From contig JAXISZ010000003.1 of NCBI GenBank assembly GCA_034680345.1, positions 77,484 to 141,483 of the forward strand: a stretch of 64,000 nucleotides of DNA. The letters are read 5' to 3'. Shown piece after piece: positions 35,223-45,072 of the stretch. The notes beneath the pieces were generated by a model that was not told the DNA's origin, ran no database searches, and saw nothing but the letters and a program-made list of their open reading frames with translations. A program made the position numbers and the translations under genes. This DNA is from SXZD01 sp034680345. GTDB taxonomy: Bacteria; Pseudomonadota; Gammaproteobacteria; Burkholderiales; Burkholderiaceae_B. Numbering within the stretch: position 1 is the stretch's first letter; each line of letters opens with the position of its first letter.

Positions 35223-38126
35223 CTAAGTATTAGTGCTTCTTGTTTCAATTTGAATCAATGGTTCATTTGAAACAGGCGCTAAAGGCATACGAACACGTGG
35301 TTCATAAACGTTTTTTGGTACTTGGCTTAAACGTTCTTGAACCAATTGCCAACGTTTAGAGTCAGTCTCAACCCATAGTAAGCCGATCGATTCAAGCTGA
35401 TTGATCAATACTTCATGAGATATCGCTTGGGTTTTTACGGTTACAGAGTTTTCTCCTTCAGAATGTGCAAGCCTTATAGTAAGCTCGTCAATCGATTTTA
35501 CATCTTTACTCATTTCAAAATCGGACGACAATAGATCACTGCTTGATTTACAAATGAGCTGAGTAGAAGTTATCTCATTAGATTGATTTTCAATCGCTAA
35601 CGACTTAGAAGTGATTAATTCCGACGTGATGGATTCAGATGTGGCTGACTCAGATGAGACTGTTTCAGAGCTTGTTGGTGGGATATGGTCAGGCAAATTA
35701 TGCTTTCCACGGCGACGACGGCGACGGCGAGGCTCACGCTCATTTGAGTCATTGGCTTCTGAATTGGCATAGCCCATCGCTTCGGCCAAGGCATCGGCAA
35801 GAATTTCATCAGAGTTTGTATTGTTTTTATCTTGTAAAGATGTATCCATTTTTGAGGCGGGCAAGGCATCATTTTTGATTGAAAAATCATTTGCAGATCG
35901 AACGTTATCAACTAAAAGTTGGGCTTCAGATTGATTACTGACTTCATTGAGAAGTGTGTTTTGGTTACTTTGTTCAGCATTTTGATCATTGCGTGCCCGT
36001 CTTGTGCGATCACGCCGATTTTGGCGGATAGTTGATCGGGTTTGCCCTGTAGCTTCTGCACTTGTTTGCTCAGTACCTTGTTGTGATACTGCTGAGATTT
36101 TCACTGTTGTATTGTTAAGGATTGCGCCTGTAGCCGTTGGAACATTTCCATTTAAACCAGGACTATTATCTAGAGTGCTTAAGTCATTCGTGCTTAAATC
36201 ACGGCGATTGTTTTGCCGTTTTGGATTGTTATTGCGTTTTATATCATTTCTTTTTTCGTCCCGAATTTGATCTGTGGCACTTATTGAACGCTTTTCCCGA
36301 AGGTTTGAGGAGTCAGTTTTTTTCGATTTTTTATGGGATAAATTCCCTTTTTTTTCAAACGGCTTGGCCTCTACTGTTGGAAGTGTTTGGATGGATCTTC
36401 TTGGACGGAAAAAATCTAGGATACGAGAGAGCAAAGACCTTTGTACTAATGGCGTAGGTGGATTGGTTTGCGATGGCAAAGCTGTTGCCCAATTCGCTGC
36501 TTTTTGATTGATAGGTGCTGGCTCTGCCGGAATAACACCTTGAATTACTGCTTTTTGTCTAGGTTTATTGTCGACAAGTTGTTTTTTCTCAAAGTAATTT
36601 TTTTCTTCGATAACATCTACACGCTGAAAGCTGGGTGTGCTGTCATCTAAACGCTCGTCATCTGCGCGAATTCTTTGTAAGTTGTAATGTGGTGTTTCTA
36701 AGTATTGATTTGGTATAAGCAATACTGAAACTTTAAGGCGAGCTTCGAGTTGATGAAGTTCTGCTCTTTTTTCATTTAGTAAGAACGTGGCAACATCAAC
36801 AGGCACTTGAACATTAACAGCAGCAGTGCCTTCTTTCATGGCTTCTTCTTGCATAATTCGCAACACGTGAAGGGCTGTACTTTCGGTGTCTCGGATAAAC
36901 CCTGTGCCGTTACAACGGGGGCAGGTGGTGTGGCTGCCTTCAGACAAAGCTGGACGCAAACGTTGGCGCGATAATTCCATTAGCCCAAACCGGCTAATCT
37001 TACCCATTTGAACACGGGCACGATCGTAGTGAAGGGCATCTTTTAGGCGTTGCTCTACATCGCGTTGATTACCAGTTTTCTCCATGTCAATGAAATCAAT
37101 GACAATCAAACCACCCAAATCACGTAATCGCAGTTGTCTTGCAACTTCTTCTGCGGCTTCAAGATTGGTGCGTAACGCCGTTTCCTCAATATCTGAGCCA
37201 CGTGTTGAGCGTGCTGAATTCACGTCAATGGCCACAAGGGCTTCGGTGTGATCAATTACAATGGCTCCGCCAGAAGGTAACGGAACCATGCGACTGTAAG
37301 CTGTTTCAATTTGGTGTTCAATTTGAAATCTAGAAAACAATGGAACGTCATCACGATAACGTTTTACACGATTACACATATCAGGCATGACATGTGCCAT
37401 AAACTGCTTAGCTTGTTCGTAAATATCGTCAGCGTCTATTAATATTTCGCCAATATCCGGTTGAAAATAATCACGAATTGCACGAATTACCAAACTAGAT
37501 TCTTGGTAAATTAAAAAGGCACCACGGTTAGCATTTCCTGCAGACTCTACTGCATGCCACAGTTGTAGCAAATAGTTCAGGTCCCACTGTAACTCTTCAA
37601 CCGTGCGTCCAATACCTGCTGTACGAATAATCGCACTCATTCCGGTGGGTAAGTTCAGTTTTTCAAGGGCCTCACGCAGTTCTTGGCGCTCATCACCTTC
37701 TACGCGACGGGATATCCCACCACCTCTGGGGTTGTTGGGCATAAGCACCAAGTAACGGCCCGCCAAGGAAATAAAGGTTGTTAGCGCAGCTCCTTTGTTG
37801 TCGCGCTCTTCTTTTTCTACTTGAACAAAAAGCTCTTGACCTTCACTTAAGGCATCTTGAATTTTAATTTTATTAGATTCATTGCTGGACTTAAAGTATT
37901 GTCTAGAAATTTCTTTAAAAGGTAAAAAACCGTGGCGGTCTTCACCGTAGTTCACAAAGCAAGCTTCTAAACTAGGTTCAATACGCGTGATAATACCTTT
38001 ATAGATATTACTTTTTCGTTGTTCTCGACCGGCCGATTCAATATCAATATCAATTAATTTTTGTCTATCAACAATCGCAACCCGCAATTCTTCAGCGTGG
38101 GTCGCATTAAATAACATGCGCTTCAT
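35223..38126 (-). CDS. rne: ribonuclease E
   Basis: 967 residues from ATG 38126, with AGGAG 5 bases upstream; an in-frame GTG at 38132 overlaps that site. Endonuclease for mRNA decay and rRNA/tRNA processing, and scaffold of the degradosome. An S1 domain (about 35-120) is followed by the 5' sensor and DNase I-like domain with the catalytic Asp residues in VAIDVNSA and VIDFIDME. The zinc link is TCPRCNGTG. The C-terminal half (from about residue 500) is low-complexity, rich in Asn, Ser, Gln, Arg, with an Arg-rich block EPRRRRRRRGK that is likely RNA-binding. The divergent rluC lies 521 bases away across a long leader. Confidence 0.95.
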   Translation of the reverse strand: MKRMLFNATHAEELRVAIVDRQKLIDIDIESAGREQRKSNIYKGIITRIEPSLEACFVNYGEDRHGFLPFKEISRQYFKSSNESNKIKIQDALSEGQELFVQVEKEERDNKGAALTTFISLAGRYLVLMPNNPRGGGISRRVEGDERQELREALEKLNLPTGMSAIIRTAGIGRTVEELQWDLNYLLQLWHAVESAGNANRGAFLIYQESSLVIRAIRDYFQPDIGEILIDADDIYEQAKQFMAHVMPDMCNRVKRYRDDVPLFSRFQIEHQIETAYSRMVPLPSGGAIVIDHTEALVAIDVNSARSTRGSDIEETALRTNLEAAEEVARQLRLRDLGGLIVIDFIDMEKTGNQRDVEQRLKDALHYDRARVQMGKISRFGLMELSRQRLRPALSEGSHTTCPRCNGTGFIRDTESTALHVLRIMQEEAMKEGTAAVNVQVPVDVATFLLNEKRAELHQLEARLKVSVLLIPNQYLETPHYNLQRIRADDERLDDSTPSFQRVDVIEEKNYFEKKQLVDNKPRQKAVIQGVIPAEPAPINQKAANWATALPSQTNPPTPLVQRSLLSRILDFFRPRRSIQTLPTVEAKPFEKKGNLSHKKSKKTDSSNLREKRSISATDQIRDEKRNDIKRNNNPKRQNNRRDLSTNDLSTLDNSPGLNGNVPTATGAILNNTTVKISAVSQQGTEQTSAEATGQTRSTIRQNRRDRTRRARNDQNAEQSNQNTLLNEVSNQSEAQLLVDNVRSANDFSIKNDALPASKMDTSLQDKNNTNSDEILADALAEAMGYANSEANDSNEREPRRRRRRRGKHNLPDHIPPTSSETVSSESATSESITSELITSKSLAIENQSNEITSTQLICKSSSDLLSSDFEMSKDVKSIDELTIRLAHSEGENSVTVKTQAISHEVLINQLESIGLLWVETDSKRWQLVQERLSQVPKNVYEPRVRMPLAPVSNEPLIQIETRSTNT

Positions 38127-38647
38127 GCACACTCCTTTTACAAGGCAAACAGATTTAAAGCAAATTCAAAAGGTGAGATGTGCAATAACGGTACTGATGC
38201 GGACTCTTGGATATAACAAACTACTTTTGTTAAAATTTAAAATAGATCAAGTTAGTAACATTTGGTCATGCGAAATAACAACCATTCATAATAACCACCG
38301 ATTGCAATTTTTTATTACAACGAACAATTGGACTGCAAAAAGCCTAATCTTATTCACATGATACGAATTTACAACACAAATTCTTTTCTTTAACCAAGGG
38401 TAAACACTAATCAATAAAGACCAAAATTGGTCTTAAAAAATGTGTTGTCCGCTTGGCTGTTCACCTCATAAAAGAAATGAAACAATACCCTTAGACCTGT
38501 CAACACATTTAACTCAAGCACTCGTCACCTTTAATGCTGTCTTCTTGGGCCGACAGCAAGCCCCTTCCTGTAAGATGTCGTACAGTGCGCTGAATTTTTG
38601 ATTTTTTTCAATTAACACGCAAAGCAACAACTCACTCCTCACATTAT
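38127..38647. promoter_or_regulatory. divergent rne/rluC leader region, 521 bases
   Basis: No gene is supported here. It must contain the promoters of rne (minus) and rluC (plus). In enterobacteria the long rne 5' UTR mediates RNase E autoregulation through hairpins, and the length here would allow the same. It holds an 8-bp dyad (38417-38434, AAGACCAA with TTGGTCTT) and a GCTGTC/GACAGC hairpin (38536-38557). Which transcript carries these is unknown. Confidence 0.45.
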
Positions 38648-39655
38648 ATGCACAACCTTGCATTACAAACAAATAACTTAACTTTGCCATCTATGAATCA
38701 GGTTACCTATTACATTGCCACAGAACGAGACGTTGGACAACGATTAGACAATTTTTTGCTACGTTTTTGTAAAGGGGTTCCTAAAAGTCATTTGTATCAA
38801 ATTATTCGCAGCGGGCAATTGCGTATTAATAAAAAAAGAGTTGATGCACAACATCGCATAGAAATGGGTGATTGTATTCGCATCCCCCCCATGCAGGTGG
38901 CGAATTCTCTAGAATCAGAAATTCAATCTAAAAAACTTTACGTACCCTGTATTGAATTGCCTATTTTATATGAAGATGAGGGAATTTTGATTATTAACAA
39001 ACCCTCTGGCATAGCTGTTCATGGAGGGTCAGGGGTTTCTTTTGGAGTTATTGAACGTTTACGCGCCAGTCTAACTCAATCAGATCATTATTTAGAATTG
39101 GTTCATCGTTTGGATAGAGGCACCTCAGGCGTTCTTGTTTTGGCTAAAAAACGTTTTTATTTGAATGTTTTACAAGAGCAAATACGAGAAAGAAAATGGA
39201 AAAAAACTTATACATGCTTAGTGCTTGGCAATTGGCCAGATAACTTAAAACAAGTGAATTTACCTTTGAGAAAAGTTGATGGTCCAAATGGTGAAAAAAA
39301 GGTATTTGTTCATCCTGAAGGACAAACAGCGTTGACTTATTTCAAAGTTCTACAACGTTTTACACATCCAACTTTAGGGCCAGTGTCGTTACTAGAGGTA
39401 CAATTAATCACTGGTCGGACTCACCAAATCAGGGTTCACACCAGTGCTAAAGGACACCCTATATTGGGTGATGAGCGTTACGGACAATTTGCCATTAACC
39501 GCTTGTGGAGCCGAGAGGGCTTGGATCAGATGTTCTTGCACGCAATTGGATTACAGTTAGAGCATCCCACAAATGGGCGTCACCTGAACATAAACGCTCA
39601 ACTTCCTGATAAGCTTGAAAAAACTTTAAATAAACTTGCTTACTATGTCACTTAA
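38648..39655 (+). CDS. rluC: 23S rRNA pseudouridine synthase RluC
   Basis: 335 residues. An S4 domain (about 30-80, with RLDNFLLRF) precedes the RluA-type catalytic domain with the catalytic Asp in HRLDRGTSG. RluC modifies U955, U2504 and U2580 of 23S rRNA. GRTHQIRVH and HPILGDERYG are conserved family segments. Its 3' end overlaps the next gene by 11 bases. Divergence from rne is the conserved rne/rluC layout and supports RluC rather than RluD. Met16 is an alternative start. Confidence 0.93.
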   Translation: MHNLALQTNNLTLPSMNQVTYYIATERDVGQRLDNFLLRFCKGVPKSHLYQIIRSGQLRINKKRVDAQHRIEMGDCIRIPPMQVANSLESEIQSKKLYVPCIELPILYEDEGILIINKPSGIAVHGGSGVSFGVIERLRASLTQSDHYLELVHRLDRGTSGVLVLAKKRFYLNVLQEQIRERKWKKTYTCLVLGNWPDNLKQVNLPLRKVDGPNGEKKVFVHPEGQTALTYFKVLQRFTHPTLGPVSLLEVQLITGRTHQIRVHTSAKGHPILGDERYGQFAINRLWSREGLDQMFLHAIGLQLEHPTNGRHLNINAQLPDKLEKTLNKLAYYVT

Positions 39656-40310
39656 ACTTGTCGTTTTTGATTGGGATGGAACATTAATGGATTCAACAGG
39701 CGCAATCAGTCTATGTATTCGCCGTGCTTGCCAAGACCTCCATTTGCCTGATCCTGGTGCTTCAATTGCCTCATACGTAATTGGTTTGGGTTTGTCCGAT
39801 GCGATTTCATATGCGGTGCCAGAGGCAACTGCTGAACAAGTTCAGCAGTTAGTTGATTTATATCGTAAACACTACCAATTATTAGGGCACCGTTTGGTTT
39901 TGTTTGATGACACGCTTTCGGTGATTCAAGAGCTAACACAAACAGGATGTTTAATGGCTATAGCAACGGGCAAAAGTCGCCTGGGGTTAAATCGAGCATT
40001 CGAGCAAACCGATTTAACAGGCGTCTTTCACGCTTCTAGATGTGCCGATGAGTGTTTTCCCAAGCCGCACCCTCAGATGCTACACGAATTATTGGAAGAG
40101 TTAGGGGTTGCGCCGGATCAAGCCCTTATGGTTGGTGATACCAGTCACGATATAAAAATGGCTCGCTCTGCTGATGTAAGATGTGTTGGTTTAACAACAG
40201 GGGCTCACCGTTTTGAAACTTTATATCAATCCAATCCAGAACACATTTTTTCCTCATTAACCGCTATGATGCCATGGTTGAGGCAACAACTTGAATTAGA
40301 AAGCATGTAA
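39645..40310 (+). CDS. HAD-family hydrolase, phosphoglycolate phosphatase-like
   Basis: 221 residues from ATG 39645, inside the end of rluC. HAD motif I is FDWDGTLMDST with the nucleophile and general acid Asp, motif II has the Thr in AIATGKSR, and motifs III/IV are KPHPQML and MVGDTSHDIKMA. The helical cap domain (about 15-90) is of the C1 type. It phosphorylates nothing; it removes phosphate from small substrates. The family member in this position is often annotated as Gph-like, but the substrate is not proven. Confidence 0.85.
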   Translation: MSLKLVVFDWDGTLMDSTGAISLCIRRACQDLHLPDPGASIASYVIGLGLSDAISYAVPEATAEQVQQLVDLYRKHYQLLGHRLVLFDDTLSVIQELTQTGCLMAIATGKSRLGLNRAFEQTDLTGVFHASRCADECFPKPHPQMLHELLEELGVAPDQALMVGDTSHDIKMARSADVRCVGLTTGAHRFETLYQSNPEHIFSSLTAMMPWLRQQLELESM

Positions 40311-40688
40311 ATGGAAAAGCTTATAGTCTGCGCTAGCCAAGAAGTTTTGAATAGTGGGGATGGTTTTCGTTTTAAAGTAGTATTTTTTGAAGAAGAAACC
40401 ACAGCTTTTGTTATTCGCGTAGACAATCAAGTGCATGCCTATCTAAATCGTTGTAGCCATTTACCGGTAGAATTAGATTGGAATTACGGCCATTTTTTGG
40501 ATGAAACAGGCTTTTACATTGTTTGCGCAAGCCACGGCGCCACTTATGAGGCAAAAAACGGTGTATGTATTAGTGGTCCATGCCTAGGGCAGGCGTTACG
40601 CGCTTTAAAAATAACAGAAGAAGAAGGTTTTATTTATTGGTGGCCTGAAAACGATGTTAAACCACATCCTAAAGGCATTCAGGAGTAA
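40311..40688 (+). CDS. Rieske [2Fe-2S] protein
   Basis: 125 residues. The cluster motifs are CSH (about residue 44-46) and CASHGA (about residue 64-67), matching C-x-H and C-x-x-H. It begins directly after the stop of the HAD gene and is followed 5 bases later by sppA, so all are in one operon. It resembles the small ferredoxin subunits of dioxygenases but has no oxygenase partner here. The same Rieske gene sits between gph and sppA in other Burkholderiales. Function unknown. Confidence 0.85.
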   Translation: MEKLIVCASQEVLNSGDGFRFKVVFFEEETTAFVIRVDNQVHAYLNRCSHLPVELDWNYGHFLDETGFYIVCASHGATYEAKNGVCISGPCLGQALRALKITEEEGFIYWWPENDVKPHPKGIQE

Positions 40689-40693
40689 TTATT

Positions 40694-41653
40694 GTGCAAA
40701 CAGATAACACTAACCAGTCAAATTCTTGGGAGCAAAAGCTTTTAGGGCAATTGGCCACAGACATTTTAGACGAACAAAAGCGCAAAAGGCGTTGGGGCAT
40801 TTTTTTTAAATTATTGGCATTTGCTTATTTTGGCTTTTTTTTATGGGTTTTGGCTAATGGCCCTGGAGGAGGTAATGTCAAAAAAGCATCGAGTTACACT
40901 GCAGTTGTAGAGCTTAAGGGGGCTATTGATTCCGATGGCGGGGCCAGCGCTCAACGTATTGTAGAAGGCTTGCGTGCTGCTTTTGAAGACACAAAGACAG
41001 TTGGTATTATTTTACGTATTAATAGCCCTGGGGGCAGTCCTGTACAGTCAGGCATTATTTATGATGAAATTGTTCGCCTACGCAGCCAATATCCAAAAAC
41101 CCCTTTATACGCAGTTATTGAAGATGTATGCGCATCAGGCGGATATTATGTTGCCAGTGCTACCGACAGAATCTATGTAAATAAAGCGTCTTTGGTTGGC
41201 TCAATCGGTGTATTGATGGACGGTTTTGGTTTTGATCAGGCGATTAAAAAACTTGGGGTTGAGCGCCGTTTATTAACAGCTGGTGAAAACAAAGGTTTTT
41301 TAGATCCTTTTTCTCCTTTAAGTAATTCACAAGCCCAGCATGCATCCGACATGCTTAAAGAAATACATGAGCAGTTTATTGCTGCTGTGAAACAAGGTCG
41401 TGGAGAACGTCTTAAATTAGAAACCCCAGGACTTTTCTCTGGTCTAATCTGGAATGGTGCAAAAAGTATACAAATTGGCCTAACAGACGAATTTGGAACA
41501 GTGGATTCTGTTGCGCGAGACGTATTAAAAGCTGAAGAACTGGTTGATTTTACTCAGCACGATTCTGTTGCTGATCGACTTTTTAAACGTGTTGGAGTCG
41601 GTTTAGGCGAAGGCGCTATAAATTCTTTGTCGCGTTTATTACAAGTTCATTAA
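40694..41653 (+). CDS. sppA: signal peptide peptidase SppA-type S49 protease
   Basis: 319 residues from GTG 40694. One N-terminal membrane segment (about 36-55) anchors a periplasmic domain. Short-form S49 features are INSPGGSP, the nucleophilic Ser in CASGGYYVAS, and GSIGVLMDGF followed by the general base Lys region in AGENKGFLDPFSP. It degrades signal peptides and misfolded membrane proteins. It is the last gene of the rluC operon and is convergent with the rsmI-like gene, only 6 bases apart, with no clear terminator. Confidence 0.9.
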   Translation: MQTDNTNQSNSWEQKLLGQLATDILDEQKRKRRWGIFFKLLAFAYFGFFLWVLANGPGGGNVKKASSYTAVVELKGAIDSDGGASAQRIVEGLRAAFEDTKTVGIILRINSPGGSPVQSGIIYDEIVRLRSQYPKTPLYAVIEDVCASGGYYVASATDRIYVNKASLVGSIGVLMDGFGFDQAIKKLGVERRLLTAGENKGFLDPFSPLSNSQAQHASDMLKEIHEQFIAAVKQGRGERLKLETPGLFSGLIWNGAKSIQIGLTDEFGTVDSVARDVLKAEELVDFTQHDSVADRLFKRVGVGLGEGAINSLSRLLQVH

Positions 41654-41659
41654 TCTTTT

Positions 41660-42361
41660 TTATGACAACCATAAGAACAGACTTGCGGTTTTATCCAGCT
41701 TGACAGGGGTTTTAATCCAATTCTTTACAAGCTGGGTTTTAATCTTTTGATTTAAACCTGTTAACTCAGTTGCAACACATAGATGCGTTTCAGATTTTAA
41801 ATTCTTGCACAGCGCTTCAAAAAAAACTTGATTGCGGTAGGGGGTTTCAATTGCAATTTGTGTTTGCGTAAGTCGTTTAGAATTGCTTTCAGTATTGGTA
41901 ATCCATTTAGAACGGGCATGTTCTTCTTTTGGGGGGTAGCCATGAAAAATGAACTGTTGTCCACACAAACCACTGCCCATTAACCCCAAAAAGATAGAAG
42001 AGGCACCAACCATAGGGCTTATCGTCCAGCCTAGTTGGTGCGCTACTCTAACTACGTTGGCTCCAGGGTCAGCGATAGCAGGGCAGCCTGCGTCTGATAA
42101 AACGCCCACATCATGGCCTGTTTTAGATAAAAAATCTGTAATTGCTTTTTGATTAGAAAACTCAGCCATTGGCACGATCTCTAAACATGCTATTGGTGTT
42201 GGATGTTCATAGAGTTTTAAAATTGATCGCGCCATTTTTGGGGTCTCAACCAACCATGTATTTAATTTGTACACTGTACTTAAGTCATCTCGACCTAGGT
42301 GAATACCTGGAGTTTGTTGGGACAATGGGGCTGGTACTAGCCAAAGAGATTGTGTTGGCAT
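41660..42361 (-). CDS. SAM-dependent methyltransferase, RsmI-like (tetrapyrrole methylase fold)
   Basis: 233 residues from ATG 42361, which is one base past the maf stop. The fold is that of RsmI (16S rRNA 2'-O-methylation of C1402), seen in VGVLSDAGCPAIADPG and FHGYPPK and in ETPYRNQVFFE. It is about 50 residues shorter than true RsmI, lacking part of the C-terminal region and the usual N-terminal GNLPDI-type loop. A second, canonical rsmI may exist elsewhere. It is translated behind maf in the same operon, as in other Burkholderiales. Confidence 0.8.
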   Translation of the reverse strand: MPTQSLWLVPAPLSQQTPGIHLGRDDLSTVYKLNTWLVETPKMARSILKLYEHPTPIACLEIVPMAEFSNQKAITDFLSKTGHDVGVLSDAGCPAIADPGANVVRVAHQLGWTISPMVGASSIFLGLMGSGLCGQQFIFHGYPPKEEHARSKWITNTESNSKRLTQTQIAIETPYRNQVFFEALCKNLKSETHLCVATELTGLNQKIKTQLVKNWIKTPVKLDKTASLFLWLS

Positions 42362-42362
42362 T

Positions 42363-42980
42363 TTATGGTAAGCGCATTCCAAAATTGCGTAGTGTATCGC
42401 TTAATTGAATTAAAGGTAGGCCAACAAGAGCCGTTGGGTCTGTGCTTTCGATTCGTTTGGTTAGTGAAATACCGAGCCCTTCACTTTTCGCACTTCCTGC
42501 GCAATTATAAGCCGGTTCCAATGATAAATAACGTTCAATTTCTTCGTGCGAGAGAAGTCGAAAATCAACAGCGGTTGTCACAATAAATTGAGCAATTTTA
42601 TAGGGTTGTTGGCGCAATACGCAAACAGCACTATGAAACATCACTGTTTGGCCACTCATTTGAAGTAGCTGGCTTACTGCTTTTTTGTGCTCTCCTGGTT
42701 TTCCAAGAGCTTGTCCATTGAGTTCGGCAACTTGATCAGAACCAATGACAACTGCGTTAGTATACAAATCACTGATGATTTCAGCTTTGACTTTTGCAAG
42801 CCGTTGGGCCATTTTTAATGGAGACTCATTTAGCAGCTGATACTCTTCTGCCTCTGGTTTGTGTACAATAAAATCAAGGCCTAGACGTCTAAGTAAATCT
42901 TGGCGATAAACTGAACTAGAGGCTAAAACAAGGGTAATTTCTGCGCTAGATTCTGCAATGGATTCGTTGAAATTAATCAT
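42363..42980 (-). CDS. Maf-family nucleotide pyrophosphatase (YceF type)
   Basis: 205 residues. Maf proteins hydrolyse nucleoside triphosphates such as dTTP, UTP or m7GTP to monophosphates. The N-terminal phosphate loop is LASSSVYRQDLLRRLGL, the acidic site is VIGSDQVAEL, and the C-terminal SAKSEGLGI and TALVGLPL segments are typical of the YceF subgroup. Location next to yceD and rpmF also fits YceF. It is divergent from yceD; the 120 bases between the starts probably contain both promoters. Confidence 0.88.
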   Translation of the reverse strand: MINFNESIAESSAEITLVLASSSVYRQDLLRRLGLDFIVHKPEAEEYQLLNESPLKMAQRLAKVKAEIISDLYTNAVVIGSDQVAELNGQALGKPGEHKKAVSQLLQMSGQTVMFHSAVCVLRQQPYKIAQFIVTTAVDFRLLSHEEIERYLSLEPAYNCAGSAKSEGLGISLTKRIESTDPTALVGLPLIQLSDTLRNFGMRLP

Positions 42981-43100
42981 TAAATGGATCTTAAAGAAAT
43001 TGAAATTTTAATTTAATTTAGTTATGAGTGTTTATTTTTGACAATCATGTGCTTGCACGTTATCATTGCCCGCTTCAGTTTTAGATTGTAACGCTTAAAA

Positions 43101-43712
43101 ATGCGTGATTGGGACGTTTATTCATTGCAAAAATTAGATGCTTGGCAATTTGCTCGGCTAGCCGGTGATGTTTCGGCTTGCGCTCCAATTGCCTCTTATG
43201 AAAGGTTATCTGCTTTTTTGCTAGAAAAAGGTTTTGAAAAAATATCAGAACAGTCGTTACATTCAAATAAAATTGTTTGGCAAATTCGTGGTGGAATAAC
43301 AAACCAAGGTCGCTGTTTTATTCATTTACAGGGTTATTTTTCTCCTGAAATGCCGTGCATACGTTGCGGGGATATTTTTTCTGAAAAAATTACATTTGAT
43401 CGCAAGTTGATTTTATGTAAAAGTGAACAAGAAGCCGATTCAATTGAAACAGCAGAAAAAGAAGATGCTGTGTGTGCTGCTACAACTGTAAATGCATTGC
43501 AATGGCTCGAAGATGAATTGCTTTTGTCTTTACCAATGTTTCCGCAGCATCAGTTCTGTTCTATGCAGGCAGAAAAAGAGCCAAAAAAGCAGGTTGATTT
43601 AGTACAAGGTCAGCAACAAGATCTTGGTAGTAATTTGGTGAAGAATCGAGAGCAAGACCAACCCGTTCATCGCCCATTTGAAAAACTTGCGCAATTGCGC
43701 AGGTCACAGTAA
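43101..43712 (+). CDS. yceD: YceD-family protein (DUF177)
   Basis: 203 residues. DUF177 proteins help 23S rRNA accumulation and sit before rpmF across bacteria. The central MPCIRCGDIF contains the conserved CxxC, a likely metal or zinc site. The segment around residues 135-160 carries the conserved LEDELLLSLPMFPQH. The C-terminal 35 residues are charged and Gln-rich, as is common. It is the first gene of the rpmF-plsX-fab operon. Confidence 0.87.
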   Translation: MRDWDVYSLQKLDAWQFARLAGDVSACAPIASYERLSAFLLEKGFEKISEQSLHSNKIVWQIRGGITNQGRCFIHLQGYFSPEMPCIRCGDIFSEKITFDRKLILCKSEQEADSIETAEKEDAVCAATTVNALQWLEDELLLSLPMFPQHQFCSMQAEKEPKKQVDLVQGQQQDLGSNLVKNREQDQPVHRPFEKLAQLRRSQ

Positions 43713-43737
43713 GTTTGATTTTTTTAGGAGTTTTCTT

Positions 43738-43920
43738 ATGGCAGTTCAGCAAAATAAAAAGTCGCCTTCCAAACGTGGTATGCATCGTGCACACAACGCT
43801 TTGACTGGCGCGGCATTAAGTACAGACACTAATACAGGTGAAGTGCATTTGCGTCATCACATCAGCCCAAATGGTTTTTATCGCGGACGTAAAGTCATTA
43901 AAACCAAAAACGACGAATAA
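43738..43920 (+). CDS. rpmF: 50S ribosomal protein L32
   Basis: 60 residues from ATG 43738, with AGGAG 7 bases upstream. The MAVQQNKKSPSKRGMHRAH start is diagnostic of L32, and the C-terminal half has GEVHLRHHISP and FYRGRKV. It lacks the four-Cys zinc site found in some orthologues, as usual for betaproteobacteria. It sits between yceD and plsX, the conserved arrangement linking ribosome supply with lipid synthesis. Confidence 0.97.
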   Translation: MAVQQNKKSPSKRGMHRAHNALTGAALSTDTNTGEVHLRHHISPNGFYRGRKVIKTKNDE

Positions 43921-43976
43921 CACATAATTTATAAATAAAAAATATTCGCATGGGTTGTTTGTGGGGTGTAAGTGAA

Positions 43977-45065
43977 ATGGTGCATATTGCAGTTGATTGC
44001 ATGGGCGGAGATCACGGGTTACCGGTTACAATACCCGCCTGTTTAAAATTTCTCAAAAGTCACCCCTCTGCTACATTGACCTTGGTTGGTTATGAGGGTC
44101 GTATCAGAGAGTTTTTAGAAAAAACTTCATTTGCATCACATCCTCGACTACAGATTAAGCACGCCAGTGAAGTTATTGGTATGGACGAGCCTCCTGCTCA
44201 AGCGTTGCGCTTTAAAAAGGACTCATCTATTCGAGTGGCTGTTGGATTGATCAAAGAAGGACGGGCCAATGCCGTAGTCAGCGCGGGTAATACAGGTGCG
44301 TTGATGGCCATATCTAGGTATGTATTAAAAACGCTTGACGGCATAGATCGTCCTGCTATTGCTTCTACCTTGCCAAACGAAACTGCAAACCCAATAACCA
44401 TGCTAGACCTGGGCGGTAATGTTGACTGTGAAGCAAATCATTTGTTGCAATTTGCGCACATGGGTGCTGCTTTGGTTGCTGCAACTCAAAATATTGCGCG
44501 CCCATCAATAGGGCTATTAAATATTGGTGAAGAAGTGATTAAGGGAAATGAAGCGGTTAAATCTGCTGCTGAATTACTTCGGAAGAGCACATTAAATTTT
44601 TACGGTAACATTGAGGGCAATGACATTTACAAAGGCACAACGGATGTTGTAGTTTGTGATGGTTTTGTTGGGAACGTTGCGCTGAAAACATCTGAAGGTT
44701 TGGCGCAAATGTTAGGTAACATTATTAAGCAAGAGTTTCAATCTTCTCTTATCAGTAAATTCATGGCGGTTATTGCCATGCCTGTACTGTTACGTTTTAA
44801 AAAACGTGTAGACCATAGACGCTATAATGGCGCTGCTTTGTTAGGCTTAAATGGAATAGTGATTAAAAGTCACGGTTCTGCAGACGCGTATGCTTTTGGT
44901 TTTGCACTCAAACGAGCTTACGATGCGGCATCAGCAAATTTGATTGAAAAAATTAGGCAATCCATGAACAATTCACTTACAGAGGTTGCACAGCAAATCC
45001 AATTCGTGGCTATAAATGACACGATCAATAATCCGAATCATCTAAACATTGATCAACAACAGTGA
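43977..45065 (+). CDS. plsX: phosphate acyltransferase PlsX
   Basis: 362 residues from ATG 43977; an upstream in-frame ATG at 43950 gives extra residues not seen in the family. It converts acyl-ACP to acyl-phosphate, the first step of phospholipid synthesis by the PlsX/PlsY route. Typical segments are IAVDCMGGDHG at the start, SAGNTGALMA, GNVDC, and LNIGEEVIKGNE. KSHGSADAYAF near the C-terminus is also conserved. The gene is in one operon with rpmF and fabH. Confidence 0.93.
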   Translation: MVHIAVDCMGGDHGLPVTIPACLKFLKSHPSATLTLVGYEGRIREFLEKTSFASHPRLQIKHASEVIGMDEPPAQALRFKKDSSIRVAVGLIKEGRANAVVSAGNTGALMAISRYVLKTLDGIDRPAIASTLPNETANPITMLDLGGNVDCEANHLLQFAHMGAALVAATQNIARPSIGLLNIGEEVIKGNEAVKSAAELLRKSTLNFYGNIEGNDIYKGTTDVVVCDGFVGNVALKTSEGLAQMLGNIIKQEFQSSLISKFMAVIAMPVLLRFKKRVDHRRYNGAALLGLNGIVIKSHGSADAYAFGFALKRAYDAASANLIEKIRQSMNNSLTEVAQQIQFVAINDTINNPNHLNIDQQQ

Positions 45066-45072
45066 GGCGATT

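Noticed and set aside
35989..36650. Several open frames antisense to the rne C-terminal region
   Set aside because: They are shadows of the low-complexity tail of RNase E, with odd composition and no ribosome binding sites.
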